Positions 29,773 to 39,249 of a stretch of DNA of 64,000 nucleotides are shown piece by piece. The first letter of the stretch is position 1. Every line of letters begins with the position of its first letter. Below the pieces are notes generated by a model. That model saw only the letters and a list, made by a program, of their open reading frames with translations. It made no database searches and had not been told where the DNA came from. Source of the stretch: Hydrogenophilales bacterium 28-61-23 (lineage in GTDB: Bacteria > Pseudomonadota > Gammaproteobacteria > Burkholderiales > Thiobacillaceae); assembly GCA_002281555.1 (NCBI GenBank), contig NCGJ01000011.1, positions 1 through 64,000 on the forward strand, written 5' to 3'. The position numbers and the translations under genes were made by a program.

Positions 29773-30060
29773 ATGACCTTGGCACGCGATCACTATGCGA
29801 CATTGGGCGTTGCGCCCAATGCAACGCCGGAATTAATCAAGGCCGCGTACCGGAAAAAGGCCACCCAGTACCACCCGGACAAAAATCCTTCACCGGATGC
29901 GGCGGCACGCTTCAGAGAGGTTCAGGAAGCGTATGAAGTCGTCTCCAACCCGGAGCGGCGCAAGGCTTACGACGACTACCGGCAACGCAGCCTGATCGAC
30001 GATCCCCTGGCTGTCGCGCGTGAAATTTCAGCAAAATACATTCAGGAAATCATGAATTGA
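29773..30060 (+). CDS. Small J-domain protein
   Basis: This 95-residue protein is almost only a J domain: DHYATLGVAPNATPELIKAAYR, the HPD tripeptide in YHPDKN (about residues 34-39) that stimulates Hsp70 ATPase activity, and the YEVVSNPERRKAYD helix. It lacks the Gly/Phe and zinc regions of DnaJ, so it would act as a targeting co-chaperone. Its stop overlaps the TTG of the next gene, and two further unknown genes follow closely, so its substrate is probably among them. An 11-base sequence around the start (AGAAATGACCT) occurs twice, at 29739 and 29770. Confidence 0.88.
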   Translation: MTLARDHYATLGVAPNATPELIKAAYRKKATQYHPDKNPSPDAAARFREVQEAYEVVSNPERRKAYDDYRQRSLIDDPLAVAREISAKYIQEIMN

Positions 30061-30596
30061 AAAAATCCCGTTACTTTTCCGATTCCATCAAAAGCTATAT
30101 CGACGAGGTCGACGACCTGCTCACGGACTCGGAAGGCAAATCGATGCTGCAAAAACGCCTGAACATCAAGCGCCGGGAAATTGACGCCATCTTGCCGATG
30201 ATCGAATTCAGCCCGGAAATGGTGGCGGTTGCGTTCTACGACGCCTTTCGCTTCAAGTCGCCGGAAATCATGCAACAGATCGTATTGAGCGAACCCGGAT
30301 ATTCCAGCTTCCTCAGCTGGGCCGAATTGAAAGACCAATTGACGATTGCGGATTGGGCCGGGCCGCTGATTGAATCTTCGTTAAAAGCGCAAGGCGGCGA
30401 TGCTTTCCTGGTCGCGACCGCCGCGCTTGAATTTCTGCGCAATAAAGACACGCATACGGCGCCCGAGCCGGAACCGGAAGCCAGAAAAGAACGCGCTGAC
30501 GAAGGCGATGAAGACGACGGCGAAGAGATGGACGATTTGGGCGAAGCCGGCGCGGACTGGCTCGCCGAACAAGGTTTCGATTCGTTGGAACACTAA
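30057..30596 (+). CDS. Unknown protein co-translated with the J-domain protein
   Basis: I do not recognise this 179-residue protein. A TTG start overlaps the J-domain stop as TTGA and yields MKKSRYFSDSIKSYIDEV. The N-terminal 120 residues look helical and globular. The C-terminal third is strongly acidic (EPEPEARKERADEGDEDDGEEMDD), as in many chaperone clients or interaction tails. It has no signal peptide or membrane helix. Tight coupling suggests it works with the J protein and the next two genes. Confidence 0.7.
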   Translation: MKKSRYFSDSIKSYIDEVDDLLTDSEGKSMLQKRLNIKRREIDAILPMIEFSPEMVAVAFYDAFRFKSPEIMQQIVLSEPGYSSFLSWAELKDQLTIADWAGPLIESSLKAQGGDAFLVATAALEFLRNKDTHTAPEPEPEARKERADEGDEDDGEEMDDLGEAGADWLAEQGFDSLEH

Positions 30597-30625
30597 ACAC
30601 GGATATTCGTGAACAAGGACATTGC

Positions 30626-31384
30626 ATGCACCCGGTTGTATTGAAATCTTCCCAGTTGATTCTGGTTGGCGACATCGTCGGCGCCGAAAAAGCGCTGGTG
30701 GCCATTGCCGATCAGGAAGGCGATCACGCCTTGGTCGGCATCCTCGATGAAATGCGGCCCAACGATCTGCTCGCGATCATGCGCGAGTTCGATTCGTCCA
30801 AGGAATCCGTGGTCAATATGGTGGTGACGCCCGAGCAATTCGCCCGCTCCATCGTGCTCGAAAAGAAATACGGCGAACGCACCAGTGAAAGACTGCGCGC
30901 GATGATCAATACCGTCATTCACCGCGATACGGAAACCGTCGTCGAATACCTTGAAGCCATCGCCAATATCGAGGGTGGCTGCGACACCTTGGCCGATTAT
31001 TTCGAAGACCGATATGACGAGATATTCAGCTTTGCGTCCACCGGCAGCTTTACGCCGCAACTCGAGCCGGAATCCAGCATGCAGACCCACAACACCTGGC
31101 TGATGGAAAAGATCGAGGAAATCGATCACGGCTTATGTTTTGGCAACGCCATCGAAAATTCTCGGCCGCAGCTTTCTCATTCGGAAATCGCCGATGGCGA
31201 CTGGATGGAAACCGCCTGGATACTGCGCTATGAACTGCCCGACGCTTTCGAGGAAGTGATGATGATGTTGCGCAACCGGGTGCAAAAACATCTGGAAGCG
31301 ACGAATGAATCGTTGATTTCAGCGCCCGAGACGGCAAGCGCCGGCGAATCGTTATTGGACGACGAGGAAGAATCCGCGATTTAA
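30626..31384 (+). CDS. Unknown helical protein of the J-domain operon
   Basis: I do not recognise this 252-residue protein. It starts MHPVVLKSSQLILVGDIVGAE, is predicted to be mostly helical, contains no signal peptide or membrane segment, and ends in an acidic tail (LLDDEEESAI), as the preceding protein also has an acidic end. A segment around residues 10-60 (VGAEKALVAIADQEGDHALVGILDEM) looks like a paired-helix repeat. It lies 29 bases after the previous gene and 12 bases before the next, so one transcript is likely. Confidence 0.7.
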   Translation: MHPVVLKSSQLILVGDIVGAEKALVAIADQEGDHALVGILDEMRPNDLLAIMREFDSSKESVVNMVVTPEQFARSIVLEKKYGERTSERLRAMINTVIHRDTETVVEYLEAIANIEGGCDTLADYFEDRYDEIFSFASTGSFTPQLEPESSMQTHNTWLMEKIEEIDHGLCFGNAIENSRPQLSHSEIADGDWMETAWILRYELPDAFEEVMMMLRNRVQKHLEATNESLISAPETASAGESLLDDEEESAI

Positions 31385-31396
31385 GGATATCGACGC

Positions 31397-32653
31397 ATGG
31401 ACACCGCCTCCCCTCCTCTTGCGACCGCTCTTGCCACCATCGACAGTCGGCCCTTTTTCGATATTGCGCTGCGTTATGGCGTCGATCGGAAAATCATTTC
31501 ACTCGAGCGGCTGCAAAGCATCCAGGAAGAATTCGCCAAGGGCATGGTCCAGATCGCCAACTATTTCGCCACCGCGCATCTGCGCCCGGAACTCGAATTG
31601 GCGCTGCATCGCATGGTGAATCTGATCAGCCTGCATCTGGAGCATATATCCGGCGGCAATATTCAAATCGCGGCGGCCTCGCTGCGCGACAAAACATTGC
31701 TGTCGCACTCCAAGGCCGGCTCGGACATGATCAAGCGACTCCATGCCATGCCCGATTGCGGCGTGATTTTCGACAGCACGGTTTCACCCGAAAGCCAACG
31801 CGCCTATCTCGACGAAAAAACCGCCGCCCATTCAATACCGCTGGCTGAGTATCTATCCGAATTGGCGCTGCGCCAGGAAAACCAGAATCTGATCGATTTC
31901 TCGTTCTGGCTGGCCAAGAAAATGGGCGTTTCCCGGGATGCGATCGATGAAGCGGATTCGCTGATTCGAAGCGCGCTGCTGGTCATTTTTGTCGATCAAG
32001 CGGCACTCAAAATTCCGACCAGAACCGCATTTGTCGGCCTGATCAAAGCCGCCCGGAATGTAAAGACGAAACTCAATGAAAACCGGCTTGAGGCGTTTTT
32101 GAAAGAAGCGCCCACGGAATTCCAGACGCTCGCGCGGCGCGCCATGCAACGCTTTATCGAAATCGATTTGGCGCAGATTCGATCACCCGGCAATACGGCC
32201 GACAAACTGCTCTACGGCGATTCGACCACCCGTTTCTTCGTCAATGAAAGTCTGGATGAAGACGTCAGGGAATACGACCGCCTGGTCGCCAGGGAATGGG
32301 ATCGGGTGACCCATGGCGATTCGGACGACCCAGCAGTGCTTGCCACAGTGTTTTTGTTCGTCGCGACCGGTCTTCCGCCCAAAGCCTGCATGCTCCTGCG
32401 CGAGGCCAAAGAGGTCATTCGTATTTTTCGCGCCTCCGGCTTCGATTCACCGGCCGTGCTCGACTTTATCGACCGGCATGCGCCCGAGGCGCTGCGCAAA
32501 AGCCTGCAAAAGACCTGGAGCGACGAAATGAAGACCGAAGCCGAAGAACAACTTTCCGACACGGACCCCAACTGGCCGGACAGCCACATGGAGCGCGCCC
32601 TCGAATATTTGCGGAAAACATGCGCTGTCGCCTGGAAGGGGCGTGGGCGCTAA
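31397..32653 (+). CDS. Unknown 418-residue protein of the J-domain operon
   Basis: I do not recognise this protein. It is soluble and appears all-helical, begins MDTASPPLATALATIDSRPFF and has no recognisable catalytic motif. It is the last of four closely spaced genes that begin with the J-domain protein. Base composition matches the neighbourhood, so recent transfer of this block is not evident. The next gene, ccdA, starts 86 bases on with its own promoter-like sequence. Confidence 0.7.
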   Translation: MDTASPPLATALATIDSRPFFDIALRYGVDRKIISLERLQSIQEEFAKGMVQIANYFATAHLRPELELALHRMVNLISLHLEHISGGNIQIAAASLRDKTLLSHSKAGSDMIKRLHAMPDCGVIFDSTVSPESQRAYLDEKTAAHSIPLAEYLSELALRQENQNLIDFSFWLAKKMGVSRDAIDEADSLIRSALLVIFVDQAALKIPTRTAFVGLIKAARNVKTKLNENRLEAFLKEAPTEFQTLARRAMQRFIEIDLAQIRSPGNTADKLLYGDSTTRFFVNESLDEDVREYDRLVAREWDRVTHGDSDDPAVLATVFLFVATGLPPKACMLLREAKEVIRIFRASGFDSPAVLDFIDRHAPEALRKSLQKTWSDEMKTEAEEQLSDTDPNWPDSHMERALEYLRKTCAVAWKGRGR

Positions 32654-32671
32654 AACGCTGCGCCCAAGCCA

Positions 32672-32707
32672 TTGACGCGCAGAATTCATGCGCACAGCAT
32701 ATGCGCA
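32672..32707 (+). promoter_or_regulatory. Candidate autoregulated ccdAB promoter/operator
   Basis: A TTGACG hexamer at 32672 is followed about 19 bases later by GCATAT. Two copies of the self-complementary TGCGCA (32689-32694 and 32702-32707) overlap the -10 region. Ccd antitoxins repress their own operons through such repeats. The assignment is by inspection only. Confidence 0.45.
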
Positions 32708-32739
32708 CCTTCATTCGCAAAGCCACACGGGAGCCCACC

Positions 32740-33012
32740 ATGAACCCCATCCTGAAAAAACCCACCAACCTCAGTTTGCGCATCGACCTGCTGGAAGAGG
32801 CCCGCGCGCTGGGCATCAATCTGTCGCAAACGCTGGAGACCGCGCTGGCAGCGGAGGTCAAGAAAGCCAAGGAAAAACAGTGGCTTGAGGAAAACCGGGC
32901 GGGGATAGAAGCCTACAATCGCGAAGTTGCCGAACATGGCCTGTTCAGCGATGCCTTTCGCCAGTTTTGCCGCGATGAGGTTGACTCCCTGGAAGCATCC
33001 GATCCCCGCTAA
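32740..33012 (+). CDS. ccdA: CcdA-type antitoxin
   Basis: The 90-residue protein has an N-terminal ribbon-helix-helix DNA-binding part (KKPTNLSLRIDLLEEARALGI) and the CcdA tail that binds the toxin (NREVAEHGLFSDAFRQF; compare the family's IxxNGxFADExRxF). It neutralises CcdB and represses the operon. A frame from 32296 continues upstream, but the ATG at 32740 gives the family length. Its last base overlaps the ccdB ATG. Confidence 0.9.
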   Translation: MNPILKKPTNLSLRIDLLEEARALGINLSQTLETALAAEVKKAKEKQWLEENRAGIEAYNREVAEHGLFSDAFRQFCRDEVDSLEASDPR

Positions 33013-33329
33013 TGCCCCAATTCGACGTTTATCCCAATCCCGACAAAGGCTCGCAGAAGCGCATCCCCTATGTCGTCACCCTGCAATCCGATCTGCTCGA
33101 CACCCTGGAACATTACGTGGTCGCCCCGTTACGCGCCAAACAGGACGCCACGGTGATTCCCCTGTTGCGTTTGAATCCTTGCGTCACCGTTGTGGGTGAG
33201 ACGTTTTATGCTCGCATGCAAGATTTGGCGACCGTTCCCCGCGCTTTGCTCAAGCGCCCGGTGGGCAACCTCGCTTCCCAACGCGACGAACTCCTCGCCG
33301 CGCTCGATTTCCTTTTCACCGGTTATTGA
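33012..33329 (+). CDS. ccdB: CcdB-type toxin
   Basis: CcdB poisons DNA gyrase by trapping the GyrA-DNA complex. The 105-residue protein begins MPQFDVYPNP and has the expected YVVTLQSDLLDTLEHYVVAPL core and a C-terminal end LLAALDFLFTGY (in the F-plasmid protein the gyrase-binding residues are the last three, usually W-G-I). The tail here differs, so activity on gyrase is uncertain. It lies directly after ccdA and just before ettA. Confidence 0.9.
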   Translation: MPQFDVYPNPDKGSQKRIPYVVTLQSDLLDTLEHYVVAPLRAKQDATVIPLLRLNPCVTVVGETFYARMQDLATVPRALLKRPVGNLASQRDELLAALDFLFTGY

Positions 33330-33342
33330 TAGAAAGTCCCCC

Positions 33343-35007
<1,665 letters not shown>

Positions 35008-35034
35008 ACAAGATACAAGGCGCTATTAAATACA

Positions 35035-35044
35035 CATTTAAATG
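35035..35044. promoter_or_regulatory. Palindrome in the brnTA leader, possible BrnA operator
   Basis: CATTTAAATG is a perfect 10-base palindrome in a short A/T-rich gap 15 bases before the brnT ATG. BrnA antitoxins autoregulate, so an operator is expected here. Confidence 0.4.
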
Positions 35045-35058
35045 CACATAATCTGGCC

Positions 35059-35337
35059 ATGCGATTCATCTGGGACGAGGCCAAGCGCCAAGCCAACCTG
35101 AACAAACACGGTTTGGACTTTGCCGATGCCGAGCAGGTGTTCGCGGGACCGATGGCGATTTTCGAGGACAACCGGGAAGCCTACGGCGAACAACGTCTGA
35201 TCGGCATCGGCATGTTGTCCGCCGTCGTGGTTCTGATCGTCCACGTTGAATCCGACGAAACCATTCGAATCATCTCCATGCGCGAGGCGACAAGCGATGA
35301 AACCGACCTCTACTACCTCAACACCGGATACTTCTGA
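35059..35337 (+). CDS. brnT: BrnT-type ribonuclease toxin
   Basis: BrnT is a RelE-like RNase. The 92-residue protein has the family's MRFIWDEAKRQANLNKHGLDF opening (the WDExKxxxNxxKHG pattern), the FEDNREAYGEQRLIGIG segment and an ending with RIISMREATSDE. The toxin gene precedes the antitoxin, as usual for BrnTA, and overlaps it by 41 bases. Confidence 0.92.
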   Translation: MRFIWDEAKRQANLNKHGLDFADAEQVFAGPMAIFEDNREAYGEQRLIGIGMLSAVVVLIVHVESDETIRIISMREATSDETDLYYLNTGYF

Positions 35338-35626
35338 CGATGCCCCGCCGCTGACCCAGGCGGATTTCGACCGTGCCCGCTTCCGCGTCGGCGGTCAGGA
35401 TGCCAGTCGCGTCGAGTGGCAATCGGCGGTCCGCGCCAAGGTCTCCAAACAGCGAGTCAACATCATGCTGGACGCTCCCATCGTCGAGCACTTCAAACAT
35501 CTGGCGGGTGAACGGGGCTATCAGACGTTGATCAACGACACCTTGCGGCGTGTGATCGAAAGCGAACATCTCGAAGCGGATTTGCGCACGGTAATTCGCG
35601 AAGAACTGGCGCAGCGGTTTGGCTGA
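35297..35626 (+). CDS. brnA: BrnA-type antitoxin
   Basis: The 109-residue protein ends with a ribbon-helix-helix segment (KQRVNIMLDAPIVEHFKHLAGERGYQTLINDTLRRVIE) that both binds BrnT and represses the operon; here this is given as two joined parts of one domain. The ATG at 35297 lies inside brnT and is the best start, since the upstream frame shows no family features. The stop is four bases before the right-hand ettA repeat. Confidence 0.88.
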   Translation: MKPTSTTSTPDTSDDAPPLTQADFDRARFRVGGQDASRVEWQSAVRAKVSKQRVNIMLDAPIVEHFKHLAGERGYQTLINDTLRRVIESEHLEADLRTVIREELAQRFG

Positions 35627-35629
35627 GAT

Positions 35630-35660
35630 GGATTCGGCACAAGCCGATCAGTCGGTAAAC
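35630..35660 (+). repeat. Right direct repeat: second copy of the ettA 3' end
   Basis: This copy of 34979-35009 matches 29 of 31 bases. It has no coding role here, and places a duplicate of the host gene's end on the far side of brnTA, as expected if the pair was inserted there or if a duplication enclosed it. Confidence 0.85.
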
Positions 35661-35690
35661 TCGCGCCGCTGATCCACAAAAGAGCCAACG

Positions 35691-36017
35691 ATGATCGACA
35701 TGCAAACCATCCAGGCGGCGGCAGACCGACTGGCCGCCGCCAGTTCCCCCAGCCGGGTCATCCTGTTCGGCTCCTACGGACGCGGCACCGCCGATGCGGG
35801 TTCCGATCTGGACCTGATGGTGATCGAGCAGGAGGTAACCGACAAAGCCGGGGAATACATGCGCCTCATGGATGCGCTGGGCCGCGTGGCTCCGGGCGTC
35901 GGGGTCGATCTGCTGATCTACCCCTTGAGCGAATACGAGCGCCGCAGCCAGGTGCCCGGCACCATCCTGTACCGCGCCCGCCAAGAGGGAAAAGTGCTAC
36001 ATGACGCCCTGCATTGA
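35691..36017 (+). CDS. MNT-type nucleotidyltransferase (antitoxin of an MNT/HEPN pair)
   Basis: The 108-residue protein is a minimal nucleotidyltransferase with ILFGSYGRGTADAGSDLDLMV, the GSxxRG-x-DxD active-site block (about residues 24-44). MNT antitoxins silence HEPN RNase toxins by adding AMP units to them. The expected HEPN gene overlaps the stop but is cut to 16 codons, so this antitoxin appears orphaned. Confidence 0.88.
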   Translation: MIDMQTIQAAADRLAAASSPSRVILFGSYGRGTADAGSDLDLMVIEQEVTDKAGEYMRLMDALGRVAPGVGVDLLIYPLSEYERRSQVPGTILYRARQEGKVLHDALH

Positions 36018-36051
36018 AGAGGCCCATCGTCTGCTGCGCCTCGCGGAATAA
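36001..36051 (+). pseudogene. Truncated HEPN toxin start
   Basis: An ATG at 36001 overlaps the MNT stop and reads MTPCIEEAHRLLRLAE before a TAA. This resembles the N-terminus of MNT-linked HEPN toxins (EEAxRLLRLAxxD). The Rx4-6H active site and the rest of the domain are missing; the next gene begins four bases later. It is best read as a toxin deleted when the following module arrived. Confidence 0.7.
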
Positions 36052-36054
36052 GAA

Positions 36055-37113
36055 ATGGGGAATGACATGAACCAGCCCGGCAACGACCAGGAACCCTGGC
36101 TTTCACGGCACTTGGCCAAACTGCTCGGCGGGATCGTTGTGATCGCCTTGATCGCAGCCGTAACCCTCGTCTCTATCTACCACTACCACCTTGGCGCCTT
36201 AGCCATCGACGAACAGAGTCCTGCTGGCTGGGGACAACTCGGCGACTATTTCGGCGGCGTGCTCAACCCCATCTTCAGCTTTCTCACCATCCTGGCCCTG
36301 GTGCTGACGCTGACCCTGCAAAGCCGGGAACTCAAGCTGTCGCGCGAAGAATTGGAACTCTCGCGCACGGAACTCAGGAAATCGGCGGAGGCCTTGAGAG
36401 GGCAGAACAAGGCCATCGACCGTCAGAGCTTCGAGCAGACGTTTTTTTCCTGGTTGAATACCTATCGGGAGTTATTGGCATCGATTGAACTCTCATCAAA
36501 CGACGAAGTACTACGGGGTAAACGTGCCTTGATGAGATTATGGAGTTATCTCCTGGATGCTTCTCACGTATGGAGCACGATTAGAAAACAATATCCATAC
36601 CTACCTACAGCGAATACAAATAGACCAGCAGCAGGGCGAGCCGAGGACAGCCTTAGATCACTTCAAGAAGGCGAGCGTGGGCTTGTTTCCAAGGTTGCAA
36701 TTGAGCGATGGGAAGAACTGTATGCCAAATATGAATACCAGCTCGACAGTCTCTTCCGCGTCCTCTACCGCCTGATCGTCTGGATCGACTCCCAGGACGA
36801 AGAGCGCCTGTCGCCGGCCCAGAAATGGCTCTACGTCAGCATCGTCCGCGCGCAGCTCTCCTGGATCGAACTGGTTTACCTGTTCTACAACGGCCATACC
36901 GAGCGGGGTAAGAGCTTCAAGCGCCTGGCAGAAAAATACGCCCTGTTCGACAACCTCAACTTCGCCACCGACCCGGTCATCGCCATCGTCAAGGCATGCC
37001 CGCCGGATACCGTGGGCTATCGGCTATCCGCCTACGAATCGAGACTGGCGCGGGTAGCGATGGGCCTGTCCGAGTCATCCGAGCAAACACTGGCAATGGC
37101 GAGCGACACCTAA
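36055..37113 (+). CDS. Membrane protein of the putative phage abortive infection (putAbiC) type
   Basis: The 352-residue protein has two N-terminal membrane helices (about 20-42 and 68-85, the second in GDYFGGVLNPIFSFLTILALVL), then a coiled coil rich in SREELELSRTEL-like heptads, then a soluble domain beginning SFEQTFFSWLNTYRELL. This order and the WGQLGDYFGGVLNPIFSF block match proteins annotated as putative phage abortive infection (putAbiC). The stretch about 36480-36740 is clearly richer in A/T than its flanks, which suggests a mosaic gene. ATG codons at 36055 and 36067 are both possible. Confidence 0.75.
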   Translation: MGNDMNQPGNDQEPWLSRHLAKLLGGIVVIALIAAVTLVSIYHYHLGALAIDEQSPAGWGQLGDYFGGVLNPIFSFLTILALVLTLTLQSRELKLSREELELSRTELRKSAEALRGQNKAIDRQSFEQTFFSWLNTYRELLASIELSSNDEVLRGKRALMRLWSYLLDASHVWSTIRKQYPYLPTANTNRPAAGRAEDSLRSLQEGERGLVSKVAIERWEELYAKYEYQLDSLFRVLYRLIVWIDSQDEERLSPAQKWLYVSIVRAQLSWIELVYLFYNGHTERGKSFKRLAEKYALFDNLNFATDPVIAIVKACPPDTVGYRLSAYESRLARVAMGLSESSEQTLAMASDT

Positions 37114-37121
37114 AATGCCTA
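37027..37121 (+). repeat. 3' end of the putAbiC-like gene, left copy of a diverged direct repeat
   Basis: The last 29 codons of the gene and a few bases beyond recur at 39065-39160, beyond the ATPase/TOPRIM pair. Most differences fall at third codon positions. Confidence 0.75.
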
Positions 37122-37149
37122 CCAACTCACATACTGAAGGACTCCCCCC

Positions 37150-38370
37150 ATGGCAATGATCGAAGGCTTCCGAGTCCAGAACTACCGGGCGTTGCGGGAT
37201 GTGACCATCGGCCGCCTGTGGAATCAGCGTGATGCGGCGCCACTGACGCCGCTGGTGGCGGTGATCGGCAAGAACGGGGTGGGCAAGAGTTCGCTGTTCG
37301 ATGCTTTCGGCTTTATCGCCGATTGCCTGACCCAGGATGTCGAGACCGCTTGCGATCTGAAAGAGCGCGGCGGTTTCGAGCGCTTGCGCTCGATGGGCTG
37401 CGAGGGGCCGATCCGGTTCGAGATTTATTACCGCGAGGCGCCGGGCGAGCGGCCCATCACTTATGAGCTGGCCATCGGCCTGGATAGATCCGGGCGGCCT
37501 TATGTTCAGGAAGAACGCCTGCGCCAGCGCCGCAAGGGCCAGAAAAGCGGGCGGCCCTTCTCTTTTCTGGATTTGCAGCAGGGCATCGGCGACGCCTGGA
37601 CCGGCGAGGAAAGCCTGGAAGGGGAAGATGCAAACAAGGTGCATGTGGAACTCACCGACCCGCGCCAACTGGGCATCGCCACCCTGGGCAATCTACGTGA
37701 GCACTCCCGGGTTTCCCGTTTCCGCGAGTTTCTTAAAGGCTGGTATCTGTCCTACTTCACCCCGGACGCGGCGCGTAGTCTGCCCATGGCCGGGCCGCAG
37801 AAGCACCTGAATATCCACGGCGACAACATCGGCAACGTGGTGCAGTTCATGGAGCGGGAATACAAGGAACGTTTCCAGTCCATCCTTAACCGCATAGCCG
37901 CCAAGATTCCCGGCATCCACAAGATCGACACCAAGCCTACGGACGACAAACGCCTGTTGCTGCGCTTCAACGACGGCGCTTTCAAAGACCCGTTCTATGC
38001 CCAGCAGATGTCGGACGGCACGCTGAAAATCTTCGCCTATCTGCTGCTCCTGGAAGACCCGGAACCGGCGCCCTTCATCTGCGTGGAAGAACCGGAGAAC
38101 GGGCTGTATCACAAACTCCTGGAAGCGCTGGCGCAGGAGTTCCGCTCGCACGCCACCGGCAAGAAGAACGCTTCGCAAATCTTCGTCACCACGCATCAAC
38201 CCTACTTCGTCGACGCACTCGCGCCGAAGGAAGTCTGGGTGCTGGAAAAGGGCGCGGACGGGTTTTCCATCATCCGCCACGCGGCGGACGATGCGACGGT
38301 AGGCAGCATGGTGGAACAGGGCCTGCCGCTGGGCGGCCTGTGGTACAGCGACTATCTGGACGCGAGGTAA
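37150..38370 (+). CDS. AAA family (OLD/AAA_21-like) ATPase, probable defence component
   Basis: The 406-residue protein begins MIEGFRVQNYRALRDV and has Walker A GKNGVGKSS (about residue 40), a signature-like MSDGTLKIFAYLLLL, Walker B FICVEEPENGL and a switch histidine in FVTTHQPYF. This is the SMC/OLD-like ATPase layout used in many two-gene defence systems, such as those with a separate TOPRIM nuclease. The next gene starts five bases after the stop and codes for a TOPRIM-like DUF4276 protein, so the pair probably acts together against phage. Not tested. Confidence 0.85.
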   Translation: MAMIEGFRVQNYRALRDVTIGRLWNQRDAAPLTPLVAVIGKNGVGKSSLFDAFGFIADCLTQDVETACDLKERGGFERLRSMGCEGPIRFEIYYREAPGERPITYELAIGLDRSGRPYVQEERLRQRRKGQKSGRPFSFLDLQQGIGDAWTGEESLEGEDANKVHVELTDPRQLGIATLGNLREHSRVSRFREFLKGWYLSYFTPDAARSLPMAGPQKHLNIHGDNIGNVVQFMEREYKERFQSILNRIAAKIPGIHKIDTKPTDDKRLLLRFNDGAFKDPFYAQQMSDGTLKIFAYLLLLEDPEPAPFICVEEPENGLYHKLLEALAQEFRSHATGKKNASQIFVTTHQPYFVDALAPKEVWVLEKGADGFSIIRHAADDATVGSMVEQGLPLGGLWYSDYLDAR

Positions 38371-38375
38371 ACCCC

Positions 38376-39020
38376 ATGCATCTGGAAGTACTGGTGGAAG
38401 ACGCCTCAGGCAAGATCGCGCTGGAAACACTGCTACCCAAGGTGCTGGGGCTGCAAGACGCACCGCATACCTGGCGGATTCATGCCTATAAAGGCATCGG
38501 CCGCATTCCCAAGAACCTGCAAGGTAGCGCCGATCCAAGCAAGCGCATGCTACTGGACCAGTTGCCCCGCCTGCTGGCTGGCTACGCCAGAACACCGGGT
38601 GTCGACGCGGTAATGGTGGTACTCGACAGAGACACCCGACCCTGCGCCGATTTTCTCACCGAGTTGAAGGCTATCGCCGCCTTGGGCCACCCCAACACCC
38701 TGTTCCGACTGGCCATCGAGGAAATGGAAGCCTGGTATTTCGGCGACCTCGCTGCGGTAAAGAAGGCGTATCCCCACGCCAAGGCCAAAGTGTTGAATGC
38801 ATATATTCAAGACTCTGTGTGCGGCACCTGGGAAATGCTGGCCGACGCGCTGTATGCGGGTGGTGCGGCCGCCATCAAGAAACAGGGGTGGCCGTTATCG
38901 GGTCAGTTGAAATGTGAATGGGCCGGACGCATTTCTCCGTACATGGATGTCGATGCCAATCTGTCGCCCAGTTTTCGCAAACTTTCACAAGGGCTGCGTC
39001 GACTTGCCATGAATGGATGA
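38376..39020 (+). CDS. DUF4276 TOPRIM-like protein
   Basis: The 214-residue protein begins MHLEVLVEDASGKIALETLL, where the E of LVED is the first TOPRIM acidic residue, and has VMVVLDRDTRPC with the DxD pair. The EEMEAWYFGD block is also typical of DUF4276. TOPRIM-like proteins next to AAA ATPases are probable nucleases in anti-phage systems. The start at 38376 follows the ATPase stop by five bases. Confidence 0.82.
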   Translation: MHLEVLVEDASGKIALETLLPKVLGLQDAPHTWRIHAYKGIGRIPKNLQGSADPSKRMLLDQLPRLLAGYARTPGVDAVMVVLDRDTRPCADFLTELKAIAALGHPNTLFRLAIEEMEAWYFGDLAAVKKAYPHAKAKVLNAYIQDSVCGTWEMLADALYAGGAAAIKKQGWPLSGQLKCEWAGRISPYMDVDANLSPSFRKLSQGLRRLAMNG

Positions 39021-39064
39021 CCCCAAAATCGACAATACAGGGTGATTCCGCCAATCTATAGCCG

Positions 39065-39160
39065 TCCGCCAACGATTCGAGGCTGGCGCGCGTGGCAATG
39101 GGCCTGCCCGAGTCCTCCGAACAAACCCTTTCCATGGGTGAGCGACAGATAAAATACCTC
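39065..39160 (+). pseudogene. Remnant of a second putAbiC-like gene end
   Basis: In frame, this stretch reads SANDSRLARVAMGLPESSEQ, close to SAYESRLARVAMGLSESSEQ at the end of the putAbiC-like protein. A one-base insertion after the following codons breaks the frame. Differences are mainly synonymous, so the copy derives from a related gene rather than a recent duplication. Confidence 0.75.
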
Positions 39161-39249
39161 CCCGGAATAGGAACACGACAAGCCCCACCGTATCCTCTCC
39201 AAGCCCATCAACCGCAATGTCCCCACCCATCCATGCAGTTTGAAATTTC

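Noticed and set aside
32654-32739. Upstream extension of ccdA from 32296
   Set aside because: The extra residues overlap the preceding gene in another frame and are not part of CcdA.
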